DNA of 6,482 bases, taken from assembly GCA_014305015.1 (NCBI GenBank), contig JACRUB010000117.1, forward strand, positions 1-6,482, in the 5' to 3' direction. The translations under genes were made by a program, and so were the position numbers. Shown one piece after another: positions 1 to 6,360 of this stretch. A model generated the notes under the pieces. That model was not told the origin of the DNA. It made no database searches and worked only from the letters and a program-made list of their open reading frames with translations. The stretch's first letter is position 1. Every line of letters starts with the position of its first letter. Source of the DNA: Vulcanimicrobiota bacterium. Its GTDB lineage: Bacteria; Vulcanimicrobiota; Vulcanimicrobiia; Vulcanimicrobiales; Vulcanimicrobiaceae.

Positions 1-284
1 GCACGATCATTCAACAATCGCCCGATCCGAACACACAACTGCCGCGCGGCTCAGCCGTGACCATCACCCTTTCGGTACCTGGCGAGATTCCCGACGTAAA
101 CGGCATGTCGCTCGACGATGCGAAGAACACGCTCGCCGGTGCCGGCTATATCGTCGGCAATGTTGCGATTACCAAACAAGGTTCGGACAGCCGGGTTGTG
201 CGCACCGAGCCCGAAGCCGGCACCCCTAAACGTCCGGGCGAAGCGGTCACGATCTACGTCAATAGCGCTTCCGCCGCACCGTGA
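1..284 (+). CDS. PASTA-domain protein, C-terminal fragment (5' end outside window)
   Basis: The reading frame is open from the left edge (first whole codon at base 3) to a TGA at 282-284, giving the last 93 residues. Residues 1-26 look like the second half of one PASTA repeat (QQSPDPNTQLPRGSAVTITL, then SVP). Residues 28-89 form a complete PASTA repeat: EIPDVNGMSLDDA, a helix ending in AGY, then TEPEAG and the closing GEAVTIYVNS strand. PASTA repeats are known as extracellular modules that bind muropeptides or beta-lactams. They end either Stk/PknB-type Ser/Thr kinases or class A/B penicillin-binding proteins. The part that would decide between these lies outside the window, so I give no symbol. 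The GTG at base 57 lies inside a repeat and is not the true start. The stop overlaps the ruvC start by four bases (GTGA), which points to co-translation with the repair genes. Confidence 0.85.
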   Translation, partial: TIIQQSPDPNTQLPRGSAVTITLSVPGEIPDVNGMSLDDAKNTLAGAGYIVGNVAITKQGSDSRVVRTEPEAGTPKRPGEAVTIYVNSASAAP

Positions 285-760
285 GCTTGCGCGTTCTCGG
301 AATCGATCCGGGGCTTCGCATAACGGGATACGGCGCAATCGAGACGGGTGGCAAACGCCCGCGGCTTTTGGAGGCCGGCATCGTTGCGCCGGATAGCAAA
401 GGCAGGCTCGAGGAACGCCTTGCGGCGCTATACCGCGGCATAAACGAAGTGGTCGCCTCGACCAAACCCGACATGGTCGTGATCGAAGAACTCTTTAGCG
501 CGTATAAGAACCCGTTAACTGCGGTGATGATGGGCCATGCCCGTGGCGTTCTCTGCCTAGCGGCTGCTCAACATGGAGTGCCTGTGCATACACTGGGCCA
601 CTCGCTTGTAAAGCGGGCCTTAACCGGGTCCGGAGCCGCAAAGAAAGAACAAGTACGTTCGATGGTCATTCATCTACTGGGCCTCTCACGCGTTCCGGAG
701 CCCCCGGACGTTTCCGACGCTCTCGCACTCGCTTTGGCGTACAGCAATCGTGTTCTCTAG
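281..760 (+). CDS. ruvC: Crossover junction endodeoxyribonuclease RuvC
   Basis: This is the Holliday-junction resolvase, which nicks two opposing strands of a four-way junction in complex with RuvAB. The 159-residue length is usual for the family. The RNase H-like fold shows its landmarks: GIDPGLRITGYG at residues 7-18 with catalytic D9, VVIEELF at 66-72 with E69, and PPDVSDALALALA at 141-153 with D143 and D146. Together these make the four-acid metal site. The conserved middle motif VKRALTGSGAAKKEQV (110-125) supplies the basic DNA-contact residues. The GTG start gives the normal N-terminus (MSLRVLGIDPG) and overlaps the stop of the PASTA gene. There is no convincing Shine-Dalgarno sequence in front of it, so translation is probably coupled. 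The 3' end overlaps ruvA by 11 bases. Nothing looks degraded, and the protein should be active. Confidence 0.97.
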   Translation: MSLRVLGIDPGLRITGYGAIETGGKRPRLLEAGIVAPDSKGRLEERLAALYRGINEVVASTKPDMVVIEELFSAYKNPLTAVMMGHARGVLCLAAAQHGVPVHTLGHSLVKRALTGSGAAKKEQVRSMVIHLLGLSRVPEPPDVSDALALALAYSNRVL

Positions 761-1373
761 GATTCGCGGCAAAGTGATCGACCGGTCCGAGGATTCTATC
801 GTGCTGGAAGCGGGCGGCCTGGCTTACGACATCATGCTGCCACCGTGTGTGGCCGAGAAAGTTGCGCAAGCCGGTGACGACCTGTCGCTGGAAATTCATT
901 CCGTGCTCAACATGGAAGGCAACAGCGGCAAGTTTTCCTTTTACGGATTCACCAACGCAATCGAGCGAGAATTTTTCGAAGCGCTGATCAGTGTTGCCAG
1001 CATCGGCCCAAAGTCGGCCGCCCGAGCCTTTTCGATGCCGATGTCTCGAATCGCGCGCGCGATCGATCAGGGCGATCACACGTTTTTAAAAACACTTCCC
1101 GGCATCGGGCAGCAAAAAGCGCGCGATATCGTTGCGAAGCTGCAGGGCAAGGTCACAAAATTCTTGCTCATTCAAGAGGCTCAAAGCCTACAACCGGCTT
1201 CCACAATTCCGGACTTTGCAGATGAAGCACTGGCCGTATTGCTGCAACTCGAATACAAACGTCCGGAAGCCGAAGCGATGATCCGCAAAACGCTTGAGGC
1301 CGCGCCCGCGATCAATGACGCGGAAACGTTGCTCTCGGAAATCTACCGGCAGAAGGCCATGGCAAGCGCATGA
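750..1373 (+). CDS. ruvA: Holliday junction branch migration complex subunit RuvA
   Basis: RuvA binds the four-way junction as a tetramer and loads the RuvB motors. The 207-residue protein has the three expected domains. The first is an N-terminal OB fold (about 1-66, opening MFSRIRGKVIDR). The second carries two helix-hairpin-helix motifs (SVASIGPKSAA near 81-91 and LPGIGQQKARDIVAKLQ near 115-131). The third is a C-terminal RuvB-binding domain (about 155-203, DEALAVLLQLEYKRPEAEA) after a flexible linker. The GTG start at 750 is the only one that gives the family N-terminus; it lies inside ruvC. The segment between the OB fold and HhH domains is unusual: LNMEGNSGKFSFYGF replaces the normal REDAxxLYGF type. 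It is a few residues longer and keeps only one acid of the acidic pin. Otherwise the sequence is sound and the assignment is firm. Confidence 0.95.
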   Translation: MFSRIRGKVIDRSEDSIVLEAGGLAYDIMLPPCVAEKVAQAGDDLSLEIHSVLNMEGNSGKFSFYGFTNAIEREFFEALISVASIGPKSAARAFSMPMSRIARAIDQGDHTFLKTLPGIGQQKARDIVAKLQGKVTKFLLIQEAQSLQPASTIPDFADEALAVLLQLEYKRPEAEAMIRKTLEAAPAINDAETLLSEIYRQKAMASA

Positions 1374-2443
1374 CGGATGACGCGCGCAAAAAACTGCTCG
1401 GTCCCGATGACGCGTTGCCGGAAGATCGTGTCGTCGATCCGCAAGAGGGCCTGGAAGATGAAGTCTACGGAGCCTCGCTGCGGCCCCGATCGTTCGATGA
1501 ATACGTGGGACAGCTCAGCGTCGTAGAGAATCTCAAGATTGCGATCGATGCGGCGCGCAAACGCGATGAGCCGCTCGAGCATATTTTATTCTACGGGCCG
1601 CCCGGATTAGGAAAGACGACGCTGGCGTCGCTCATCGCTAAAGACATGGGCCGCGCACTGCGTCCGACGTCCGGTCCGACCTTGGAGAAGCCGAAAGACT
1701 TAGTCGGCATCCTCACCGCGCTTGAAGAAGGCGACATTCTTTTCATCGATGAGATTCACCGGCTTGGCCGAGTCGTTGAGGAGTTTCTCTATCCCGCCAT
1801 GGAAGACTACCAAATCGACTTTATTGTTGATCGTGGCGCCTATGCGAAGACCCTCAAACTGCCGCTCAAACGGTTCACACTTGTCGGTGCGACCACGCGG
1901 GCAGGCATGCTTTCTGCGCCGCTGCGAGAGCGATTCGGCATCACGCATCACCTGGATTACTACACGGTCGATGAACTAACGCGCATCGTAACTCGTTCAG
2001 CAGATGTGCTCTCCGTTCCAATCGACGCCGAAGGCGCACACACAATTGCCTCACGAAGCCGCGGCACGCCACGCATTGCGAACCGCTTACTGCGGCGCGT
2101 CCGCGACTATGCCGAAGTGCGCGCGGCAGGCCATATAACCAGGGAAGTCGCCGATGAAGCGCTGCGCCGCGAAGGCGTGGACGAACTCGGACTCGACAAA
2201 CTCGATCGCGCGTATTTGAATACCATCATCTCGCACTACGGAGGCGGCCCGGTCGGCATGGCGGCCATTGCGGCGACGCTTACCGAGGACGCGGAAACGC
2301 TCGAGGACGTCGTAGAGCCCTATCTACTCAAGGAAGGCTTCGTCGTTCGCACCGCCAGCGGCCGCAAGGCCACCCCGGCAGCTTACGAACATTTCGGCGT
2401 AAAACGCGCCGGGGCAGCATCGCGCCAGGAGCGGCTCCTCTGA
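1370..2443 (+). CDS. ruvB: Holliday junction branch migration ATPase RuvB
   Basis: RuvB is the hexameric AAA+ motor that pulls DNA through the RuvA-bound junction using ATP. The 357-residue length is normal. Visible motifs in order are SLRPRSFDEYVGQ (36-48), Walker A GPPGLGKTT (76-84, with K82), Walker B ILFIDEIHR (123-131, D127/E128), and sensor 1 TLVGATTRAG (170-179). They continue with the arginine-finger stretch LRERFG (185-190), sensor 2 GTPRIANRLLRRVRDYA (232-248), and the C-terminal winged-helix element GRKATPAAYEHFG (331-343) that touches DNA. The ATG start forms an ATGA overlap with the ruvA stop. A weak GAAGG lies about 13 bases upstream, so coupling to ruvA is likely. The TGA stop shares one base with the ATG of the next gene. 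All catalytic residues are present. Confidence 0.98.
   Translation: MTDDARKKLLGPDDALPEDRVVDPQEGLEDEVYGASLRPRSFDEYVGQLSVVENLKIAIDAARKRDEPLEHILFYGPPGLGKTTLASLIAKDMGRALRPTSGPTLEKPKDLVGILTALEEGDILFIDEIHRLGRVVEEFLYPAMEDYQIDFIVDRGAYAKTLKLPLKRFTLVGATTRAGMLSAPLRERFGITHHLDYYTVDELTRIVTRSADVLSVPIDAEGAHTIASRSRGTPRIANRLLRRVRDYAEVRAAGHITREVADEALRREGVDELGLDKLDRAYLNTIISHYGGGPVGMAAIAATLTEDAETLEDVVEPYLLKEGFVVRTASGRKATPAAYEHFGVKRAGAASRQERLL
2427..2439 (+). promoter_or_regulatory. Shine-Dalgarno of the spoIID-like gene inside a small hairpin
   Basis: AGGAG at 2427-2431 is the clearest ribosome binding site in the rightward gene run and lies 11 bases before the ATG at 2443. It is followed after three bases (CGG) by its exact complement CTCCT at 2435-2439. 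A five-pair stem would therefore hide it. The element sits in the last codons of ruvB, so ribosomes finishing ruvB would open the stem. The pairing is read directly; the regulatory role is inference. Confidence 0.5.
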
Positions 2444-3471
2444 TGCAACGGCGGCGCTTTCTCGCCGCGTCAGCCGCGGCCACCCTCGCCCTAGCCGCGC
2501 GGCCGGCGCTCGCGACCGGCGGGCTTGACGACTTCGTCCCCTCTCCGGGCCCCTCGCCCACAGGCGGCCAGCAGGTTCGCGTCCTCCTCGGGCGCGGGCA
2601 AACCTCGCCGATCGATGCCCGGAGCTTCAGTTTCGGCACACGAACGTACCGTGGGACGTTCAGCCTAACCTCTGAGGGTCAAGTGCTTAATACCGTTCCC
2701 CTCGAGGAGTATCTCTACAGCGTCGTTCCGATGGAATCGCCACATTCGTGGCCGCAAGAAGCGTTGCGCGCGCAAGCAATTGTCGCAAGAACCTTCGCGC
2801 TCTCGCGCAGGAATCCGAATCGCGCATATGACGTCGTTGCAAGCGAACGCGATCAGGCCTATGGCGGATTGCAAGGCGAATATCCCGAGAGCACGGCGGC
2901 GGTCAATTCCACAGCGGGTCAGATCCTGCGCTGGAACAACGCAGTCGCCACTGTTTCGTACATGTCGTGCTGCGGCGGCCACACAGAAGACCCCGCGGAT
3001 GCGTGGGCCGGCGGCGCCGACCTTCCGTATTTGCGTGGTGTGGCATGCACGTTTTGCAATGCGTCGCCGGATTATCACTGGTCGCGCATCTTACCGCTCG
3101 TTTCTCTAACAAACGCTTTTACGTCCGCACTGGCAAATGTCGGGACGCCGCAATCCATCGCCGTCGCGGAGGCCGACGCGAGCGGCCGCGCCAAGAGCAT
3201 CCGCTTTACGGGTAGCGATGGTACCGCCGAGGTAAGCGGCTCTGATTTTCGGCGGCTCCTTGGGGCATCCGTCGTGCGCAGTTTGCTGATTCGGTCGATT
3301 ACGATGAATCCCGGGGACCCGGCGCAGGCCGCGGCGACCATAACCATCGAAGGCTCGGGTCGCGGACATGGGGTCGGACTTTGCCAATGGGGCTCACGCG
3401 GACTCGCATCCGAGGGCCGCTCGTCCCGCGATATACTCTCTTTCTATTTTCCGGGTATACAGATACAGTAA
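2443..3471 (+). CDS. Secreted SpoIID/LytB-domain protein, probable peptidoglycan lytic transglycosylase
   Basis: The 342-residue protein begins with a Tat-like signal peptide: RRRFLAA at residues 3-9, an Ala/Leu-rich core and a likely cleavage after PALA (residue 24). A Pro-rich linker follows. The SpoIID/LytB domain then runs to the end. It shows VPLEEYLYSVVPMES (85-99) with E98 as the likely catalytic acid, WPQEALRAQAIVARTFAL (103-120), and SYMSCCGGHTEDPADAW (172-188). It closes with GSGRGHGVGLCQWGSRGLA (304-322) and the FYFPG motif. In sporulating Firmicutes SpoIID cleaves denuded glycan strands during engulfment; relatives in non-sporulating bacteria act in wall remodelling or division. 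Cysteines at 176, 177, 202 and 205 lie near the expected active-site cleft and might bind metal. The start overlaps the ruvB stop (TGATG), so the gene is likely part of the same operon. I do not give the symbol spoIID because sporulation is not supported here. Confidence 0.9.
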   Translation: MQRRRFLAASAAATLALAARPALATGGLDDFVPSPGPSPTGGQQVRVLLGRGQTSPIDARSFSFGTRTYRGTFSLTSEGQVLNTVPLEEYLYSVVPMESPHSWPQEALRAQAIVARTFALSRRNPNRAYDVVASERDQAYGGLQGEYPESTAAVNSTAGQILRWNNAVATVSYMSCCGGHTEDPADAWAGGADLPYLRGVACTFCNASPDYHWSRILPLVSLTNAFTSALANVGTPQSIAVAEADASGRAKSIRFTGSDGTAEVSGSDFRRLLGASVVRSLLIRSITMNPGDPAQAAATITIEGSGRGHGVGLCQWGSRGLASEGRSSRDILSFYFPGIQIQ

Positions 3472-3854
3472 TGGCTGAGTCGCCGCGACAACAAACTACA
3501 GAAGAAAAAGAGGCTGCTGACAAACGCAACGTCGGTTTGCGCCTGCGCAAATATATCGACGTCGTGGTTGAAGATCAGCTCTCTTTTACGCTTCTTCGCG
3601 CCGCGATCGCCGATATTTCTCAGACCGGCATGCGTATTATCGCCGATCAGTATCTACCCAAGGGTACGAAATATCTCTTTACCATGAAGCGCAATCCGTT
3701 CTTGGCCATGCGCGGCGAAGTGCGCTGGATCCGCAACTTTGAAAAAGAAACCTATCAAGTCGGCGTGTTATTCGTGGACGTGCCCGAAGAAGACCGCAAG
3801 CGACTCAACTCGTTTCTTGAGATCGAGCGGCAGCGCGTTATGACAAACGGTTAG
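3471..3854 (+). CDS. Small PilZ-domain protein
   Basis: The chosen ATG at 3471 overlaps the previous stop (TAATG) and gives 127 residues. A longer in-frame start at 3381 would lie deep inside the spoIID-like gene and add no domain. After a charged N-terminal tail comes a single PilZ-type beta barrel. Its landmarks are ADISQTGMRII (47-57, the [D/N]xSxxG motif as DISQTG), RGEVRWIR (81-88), YQVGVLFVDVPEEDRKRLNSF (closing strand and helix from about 95). PilZ domains are known c-di-GMP receptors. The usual RxxxR switch before the first strand is not intact here: basic residues occur at 18, 19, 24, 26 and 27, but none with the exact spacing. The protein may bind the nucleotide weakly or not at all. 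No Shine-Dalgarno is visible. Its partner and output cannot be told from sequence. The 3' end overlaps the convergent aminopeptidase gene. Confidence 0.85.
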   Translation: MAESPRQQTTEEKEAADKRNVGLRLRKYIDVVVEDQLSFTLLRAAIADISQTGMRIIADQYLPKGTKYLFTMKRNPFLAMRGEVRWIRNFEKETYQVGVLFVDVPEEDRKRLNSFLEIERQRVMTNG

Positions 3855-5253
3855 CGGGAGTCGCCCAGAGCTGGTGCATCCACCGTTCCACTTCGGCCAC
3901 GCCCCGTGGAATATCGCGTGAGAGCACTTCGAACCCATCCTTCGTAATCAGCACATCGTCCTCTATACGCACGCCGATGCCACGATAGCGCTCCGGCACC
4001 GTTAAATCGTTCGTCTGGAAATACAGCCCCGGCTCCACCGTGAGCACCATGCCGGGTTGCAGTTTGCCGTACTTGTACGTCTCGGCACGAGCTGCCGCGC
4101 AATCGTGAACGTCTAAGCCTAGCATGTGGCTGACATTGTGCAGTGAGTAGCGCTTGTAGAATTGATGCTCCTCTTTGAGCGCGTCCTCGGCGCTCTCCAG
4201 AATCTCGAGTCTTTCCAAACCTTGCGCGAGCACTTGCATCGCGGCGCGATTTGGCGCCATAAAATCGTTGCCGGGCAGGCAGGCGGCAAAACCCGCTTCT
4301 TGAGCGGCGAGCACCAGCGCGTAGACGCGCTCTTGCGATTCGCTAAAGCGACCGGAGATCGGAACCGTACGCGTGATGTCGGCGGTATAGAGTGTCTCAA
4401 TCTCAACGCCGGCATCGAGCAGAAGTAAGTCGTTGCGTTTGAACTGACGAGTGTTTTTCGTCCAGTGTAAGATGCACGCGTTTGGTCCGGACGCGGCGAT
4501 CGTATTATAGCCGACGTCGTTGCCTTCAACACGCGCCCGCAGATTAAACACGCCTTCAACGTGGCGTTCGCTGTGCGCAGTAGGCAGCGCTCTGACGACA
4601 TCTTCAAATGCACGCTTGGTCGAAGCCATGGCCTTGCGCAGTTCGGCGATTTCAACGTTGTCTTTGATCAAGCGCATCTCGGAGAGAAATGCGCGGAACT
4701 CTGGATCTTCGAGATCGCGCGTGCCCTTGGCGTACTCGCCCGCTTTTGCCAGAGCGTCTGCAAATTCCGCAATCGGACGGGCTTGGTCTACGCGATAACG
4801 GTCGCGGCTCTCCGGCACGCCCAAACGGGGCCCGGTCCACAACTCGCCCTTGTTGCGATCGGTGAAGAAGGTGGCATCCGAGCGGCCGGGATTCGGCTCC
4901 ACAAAAAGCACGTCGCGGTGGCCATTTTCATCCGGTACGAGCAAGAGCACGCAATCAGGTTCCGTGTTCCCGGTGAGATAATAGAAATCCGTGCCGGGCC
5001 GGAACCGATACATGGTATCGTTTGCGCGGACTTTTTCGTGCCCCGTTGCAATCACGAGCACTTCGCCCCGAAAGCGCTGTGAGAGAAGCCTGCGGCGCTG
5101 CGCGAACGTCTGCGCATTCGGCACGTGTTCGACTTTTGCATCGTGCGGAGCCCAATCTCGCACCATGAACTCGAGCAGCGCCGGAGGCGGTGCCGTGTCG
5201 TGGGAGCCCGCTTTGTGCAAGATGTCCGTCATAAAGGCAAGGCTTCGACACAC
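3838..5253 (-). CDS. Xaa-Pro aminopeptidase (aminopeptidase P, peptidase M24B)
   Basis: This is a cytosolic-type metallopeptidase expected to remove the N-terminal residue before proline. The 471-residue protein has an aminopeptidase P N-terminal domain (about 45-180, RRRLLSQRF then FRPGTDFYYLTG) and a pita-bread catalytic domain (about 200-450). The five metal ligands are visible: D280 (LLLLDAGVE), D292 (TADITRT), H376 (HNVSHMLGLDVHD), E407 (VLTVEPGLYF) and E431 (GVRIEDDV). H263 and H383 match the conserved substrate-site histidines. No signal peptide is evident. Start choice is uncertain. The GTG at 5253 has a GGAG ten bases upstream, whereas the ATG at 5232 (464 residues) has no ribosome site but avoids an odd MCRSLAF lead. 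About 40 residues precede the recognised domain either way. The gene is convergent with pilZ and divergent from queA. It resembles pepP, but I withhold the symbol because several M24B subfamilies share these motifs. Confidence 0.93.
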   Translation of the reverse strand: MCRSLAFMTDILHKAGSHDTAPPPALLEFMVRDWAPHDAKVEHVPNAQTFAQRRRLLSQRFRGEVLVIATGHEKVRANDTMYRFRPGTDFYYLTGNTEPDCVLLLVPDENGHRDVLFVEPNPGRSDATFFTDRNKGELWTGPRLGVPESRDRYRVDQARPIAEFADALAKAGEYAKGTRDLEDPEFRAFLSEMRLIKDNVEIAELRKAMASTKRAFEDVVRALPTAHSERHVEGVFNLRARVEGNDVGYNTIAASGPNACILHWTKNTRQFKRNDLLLLDAGVEIETLYTADITRTVPISGRFSESQERVYALVLAAQEAGFAACLPGNDFMAPNRAAMQVLAQGLERLEILESAEDALKEEHQFYKRYSLHNVSHMLGLDVHDCAAARAETYKYGKLQPGMVLTVEPGLYFQTNDLTVPERYRGIGVRIEDDVLITKDGFEVLSRDIPRGVAEVERWMHQLWATPANRLS

Positions 5254-5273
5254 GGCTCGTAAACTCCAGCACC
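5254..5273. promoter_or_regulatory. Twenty-base divergent gap between aminopeptidase and queA starts
   Basis: Two genes pointing apart share only these 20 bases, too few for two separate promoters. At least part of each promoter must lie inside the other gene's 5' coding region, especially if the 5253 start is right. TAAACT at 5260-5265 is a loose -10 match for queA and would put the transcript start near the GTG at 5274, meaning little or no leader. I found no good -35 partner at normal spacing, so the promoter call is tentative. Confidence 0.3.
5264..5267 (-). promoter_or_regulatory. Likely ribosome binding site (GGAG) for the aminopeptidase GTG start
   Basis: On the minus strand GGAG stands ten bases before the GTG at 5253. 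It favours the longer 471-residue start over the ATG at 5232, whose upstream sequence has no purine-rich match. The spacing is at the long end of normal, so this is supportive rather than decisive. Confidence 0.4.
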
Positions 5274-6332
5274 GTGGCGACGGATGAGGGCCTCACGGAG
5301 GCATACGATTTCGACCTTCCGCAAGCGTTGATCGCACAATCGCACTCGCGTCCCCGCGATGCCTCGCGCCTGCTTGTCATGCGCGATGGTTTACTCGAAG
5401 ATGCGCGATTCTCCGGCTTACCGCGCTACCTGCGAGCCGGCGACCTGCTCGTGCTCAACGAAACGCGCGTGATCGCAGCGCGGCTGTTCGGCATCCGCGA
5501 AGGCAGCGGCGGAGCGGTTGAAGTTTTACTGTTGCGGCCGGCCGCGCAGCAACGCTACGATGCACGAGCGCTTCGATGGCAAGCGCTTGTGAAGCCCGGG
5601 CGGCGGTTGCGAACCGGCATGCGCATTCTTTTCGGCTCGGATGCAAGTGCGCTAGTCGCGGCTGACCTCCATGAGGGAGTGCGCGAGCTCGAGTTCACGC
5701 TGACAGTACCGTTCGAGCAGTTTCTCGAACGCGCCGGCCGGTTACCGTTGCCACCTTACATCAAAAACGAATCGCAAGAAGCGCAAGAAGATTACCAGAC
5801 CATCTTCGCGCGTGAGCCTGGGAGCGTAGCTGCTCCGACGGCCTCTCTGCACTTCACCGATGCTGTCATGAATGAACTCGCCGAAGGCGGCGTGCAACTC
5901 GTGCGTTTAACTCTGGATATCGGTCTCGGAACCTTCCGCCCGATGAAAGGCAACCGCTTAAGCGAGCACCACATGCATGCGGAATCGTTTGCCGTCCCTG
6001 CGAAAACCGCCGAGGCCGTCGCTCGAGCTAAGGCGGAAGGCCGGCGCGTGATTGCGTCAGGGACCACGGTCATGCGCGCATTGGAAGGCTCAGCAGCGAA
6101 GCATGGCGTTGTGCGCGCCGGAGAAGACGAAACGGACATCTTTATCACGCCCGGCTTTTCGTTTCGCATTGTCGACGCGCTCATTACGAACTTTCATCTG
6201 CCGCAATCGACTCTGCTGGTGCTCGTGAGCGCATTCGCGGGCCGCGAGGCGATTCTACACGCTTACCAAACCGCCGTCGAACGGGGATACCGATTCTTTT
6301 CGTTCGGCGACGCGATGTTTATAGAACCCTGA
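5274..6332 (+). CDS. queA: S-adenosylmethionine:tRNA ribosyltransferase-isomerase QueA
   Basis: QueA transfers and rearranges the ribosyl part of S-adenosylmethionine onto the preQ1 base in tRNA, giving epoxyqueuosine at the wobble position of GUN anticodons. The 352-residue protein carries the family signatures in order: YDFDLPQALIAQ (11-22), RDASRLLV (28-35), GDLLVLNETRVIAARLFG (56-73), GRLPLPPYI (155-163), and DYQTIFAREPGSVAAPTA (173-190). Then come LDIGLGTFRP (214-223), HHMHAESF (232-239), RVIASGTTVMRALE (258-271), FITPGFSFRIVDALITNFHL (290-309) and the closing YRFFSFGDAMFI. The GTG at 5274 is the most upstream start possible after an in-frame stop, and gives a slightly long lead before DFDLP. 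It has no Shine-Dalgarno, so a leaderless transcript is possible. No tgt gene is seen directly after it in the remaining 150 bases. Confidence 0.97.
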   Translation: MATDEGLTEAYDFDLPQALIAQSHSRPRDASRLLVMRDGLLEDARFSGLPRYLRAGDLLVLNETRVIAARLFGIREGSGGAVEVLLLRPAAQQRYDARALRWQALVKPGRRLRTGMRILFGSDASALVAADLHEGVRELEFTLTVPFEQFLERAGRLPLPPYIKNESQEAQEDYQTIFAREPGSVAAPTASLHFTDAVMNELAEGGVQLVRLTLDIGLGTFRPMKGNRLSEHHMHAESFAVPAKTAEAVARAKAEGRRVIASGTTVMRALEGSAAKHGVVRAGEDETDIFITPGFSFRIVDALITNFHLPQSTLLVLVSAFAGREAILHAYQTAVERGYRFFSFGDAMFIEP

Positions 6333-6343
6333 GGAAGTCCTGT

Positions 6344-6357
6344 TGAAATCGATTTCA
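6344..6357. repeat. Perfect 14-bp palindrome after queA
   Basis: TGAAATCGATTTCA reads the same on both strands and begins 12 bases after the queA stop. Such a site can be an operator for a dimeric regulator or can form a short hairpin. It is not followed by a T run on the plus strand (an A run follows instead), and on the minus strand the T run comes before it. A standard intrinsic terminator for queA is therefore not supported. Confidence 0.6.
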
Positions 6358-6360
6358 TAG

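Noticed and set aside
1046..1076. Alternating CG tract and GATCGATC in ruvA as a possible repeat or Z-DNA element
   Set aside because: It is short, lies within conserved coding sequence and is explained by the codons for the encoded IARAIDQGD segment.
3432..3461. TATACT (3432-3437) and TATACA (3456-3461) as -10 boxes of a pilZ promoter
   Set aside because: Neither has a recognisable -35 hexamer at 16-18 bases, and both lie in the coding end of the SpoIID-like gene, so chance is a better explanation.
3381..3470. In-frame upstream extension of the PilZ gene by 30 residues
   Set aside because: It lies entirely inside the SpoIID-like gene, adds no recognisable domain, and the TAATG junction at 3471 matches the overlap style of the neighbouring genes.
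4162..5287. Several long plus-strand frames opposite the aminopeptidase gene
   Set aside because: They show no family motifs and run antisense to a clear M24B gene with all metal ligands; they are shadows caused by codon bias.
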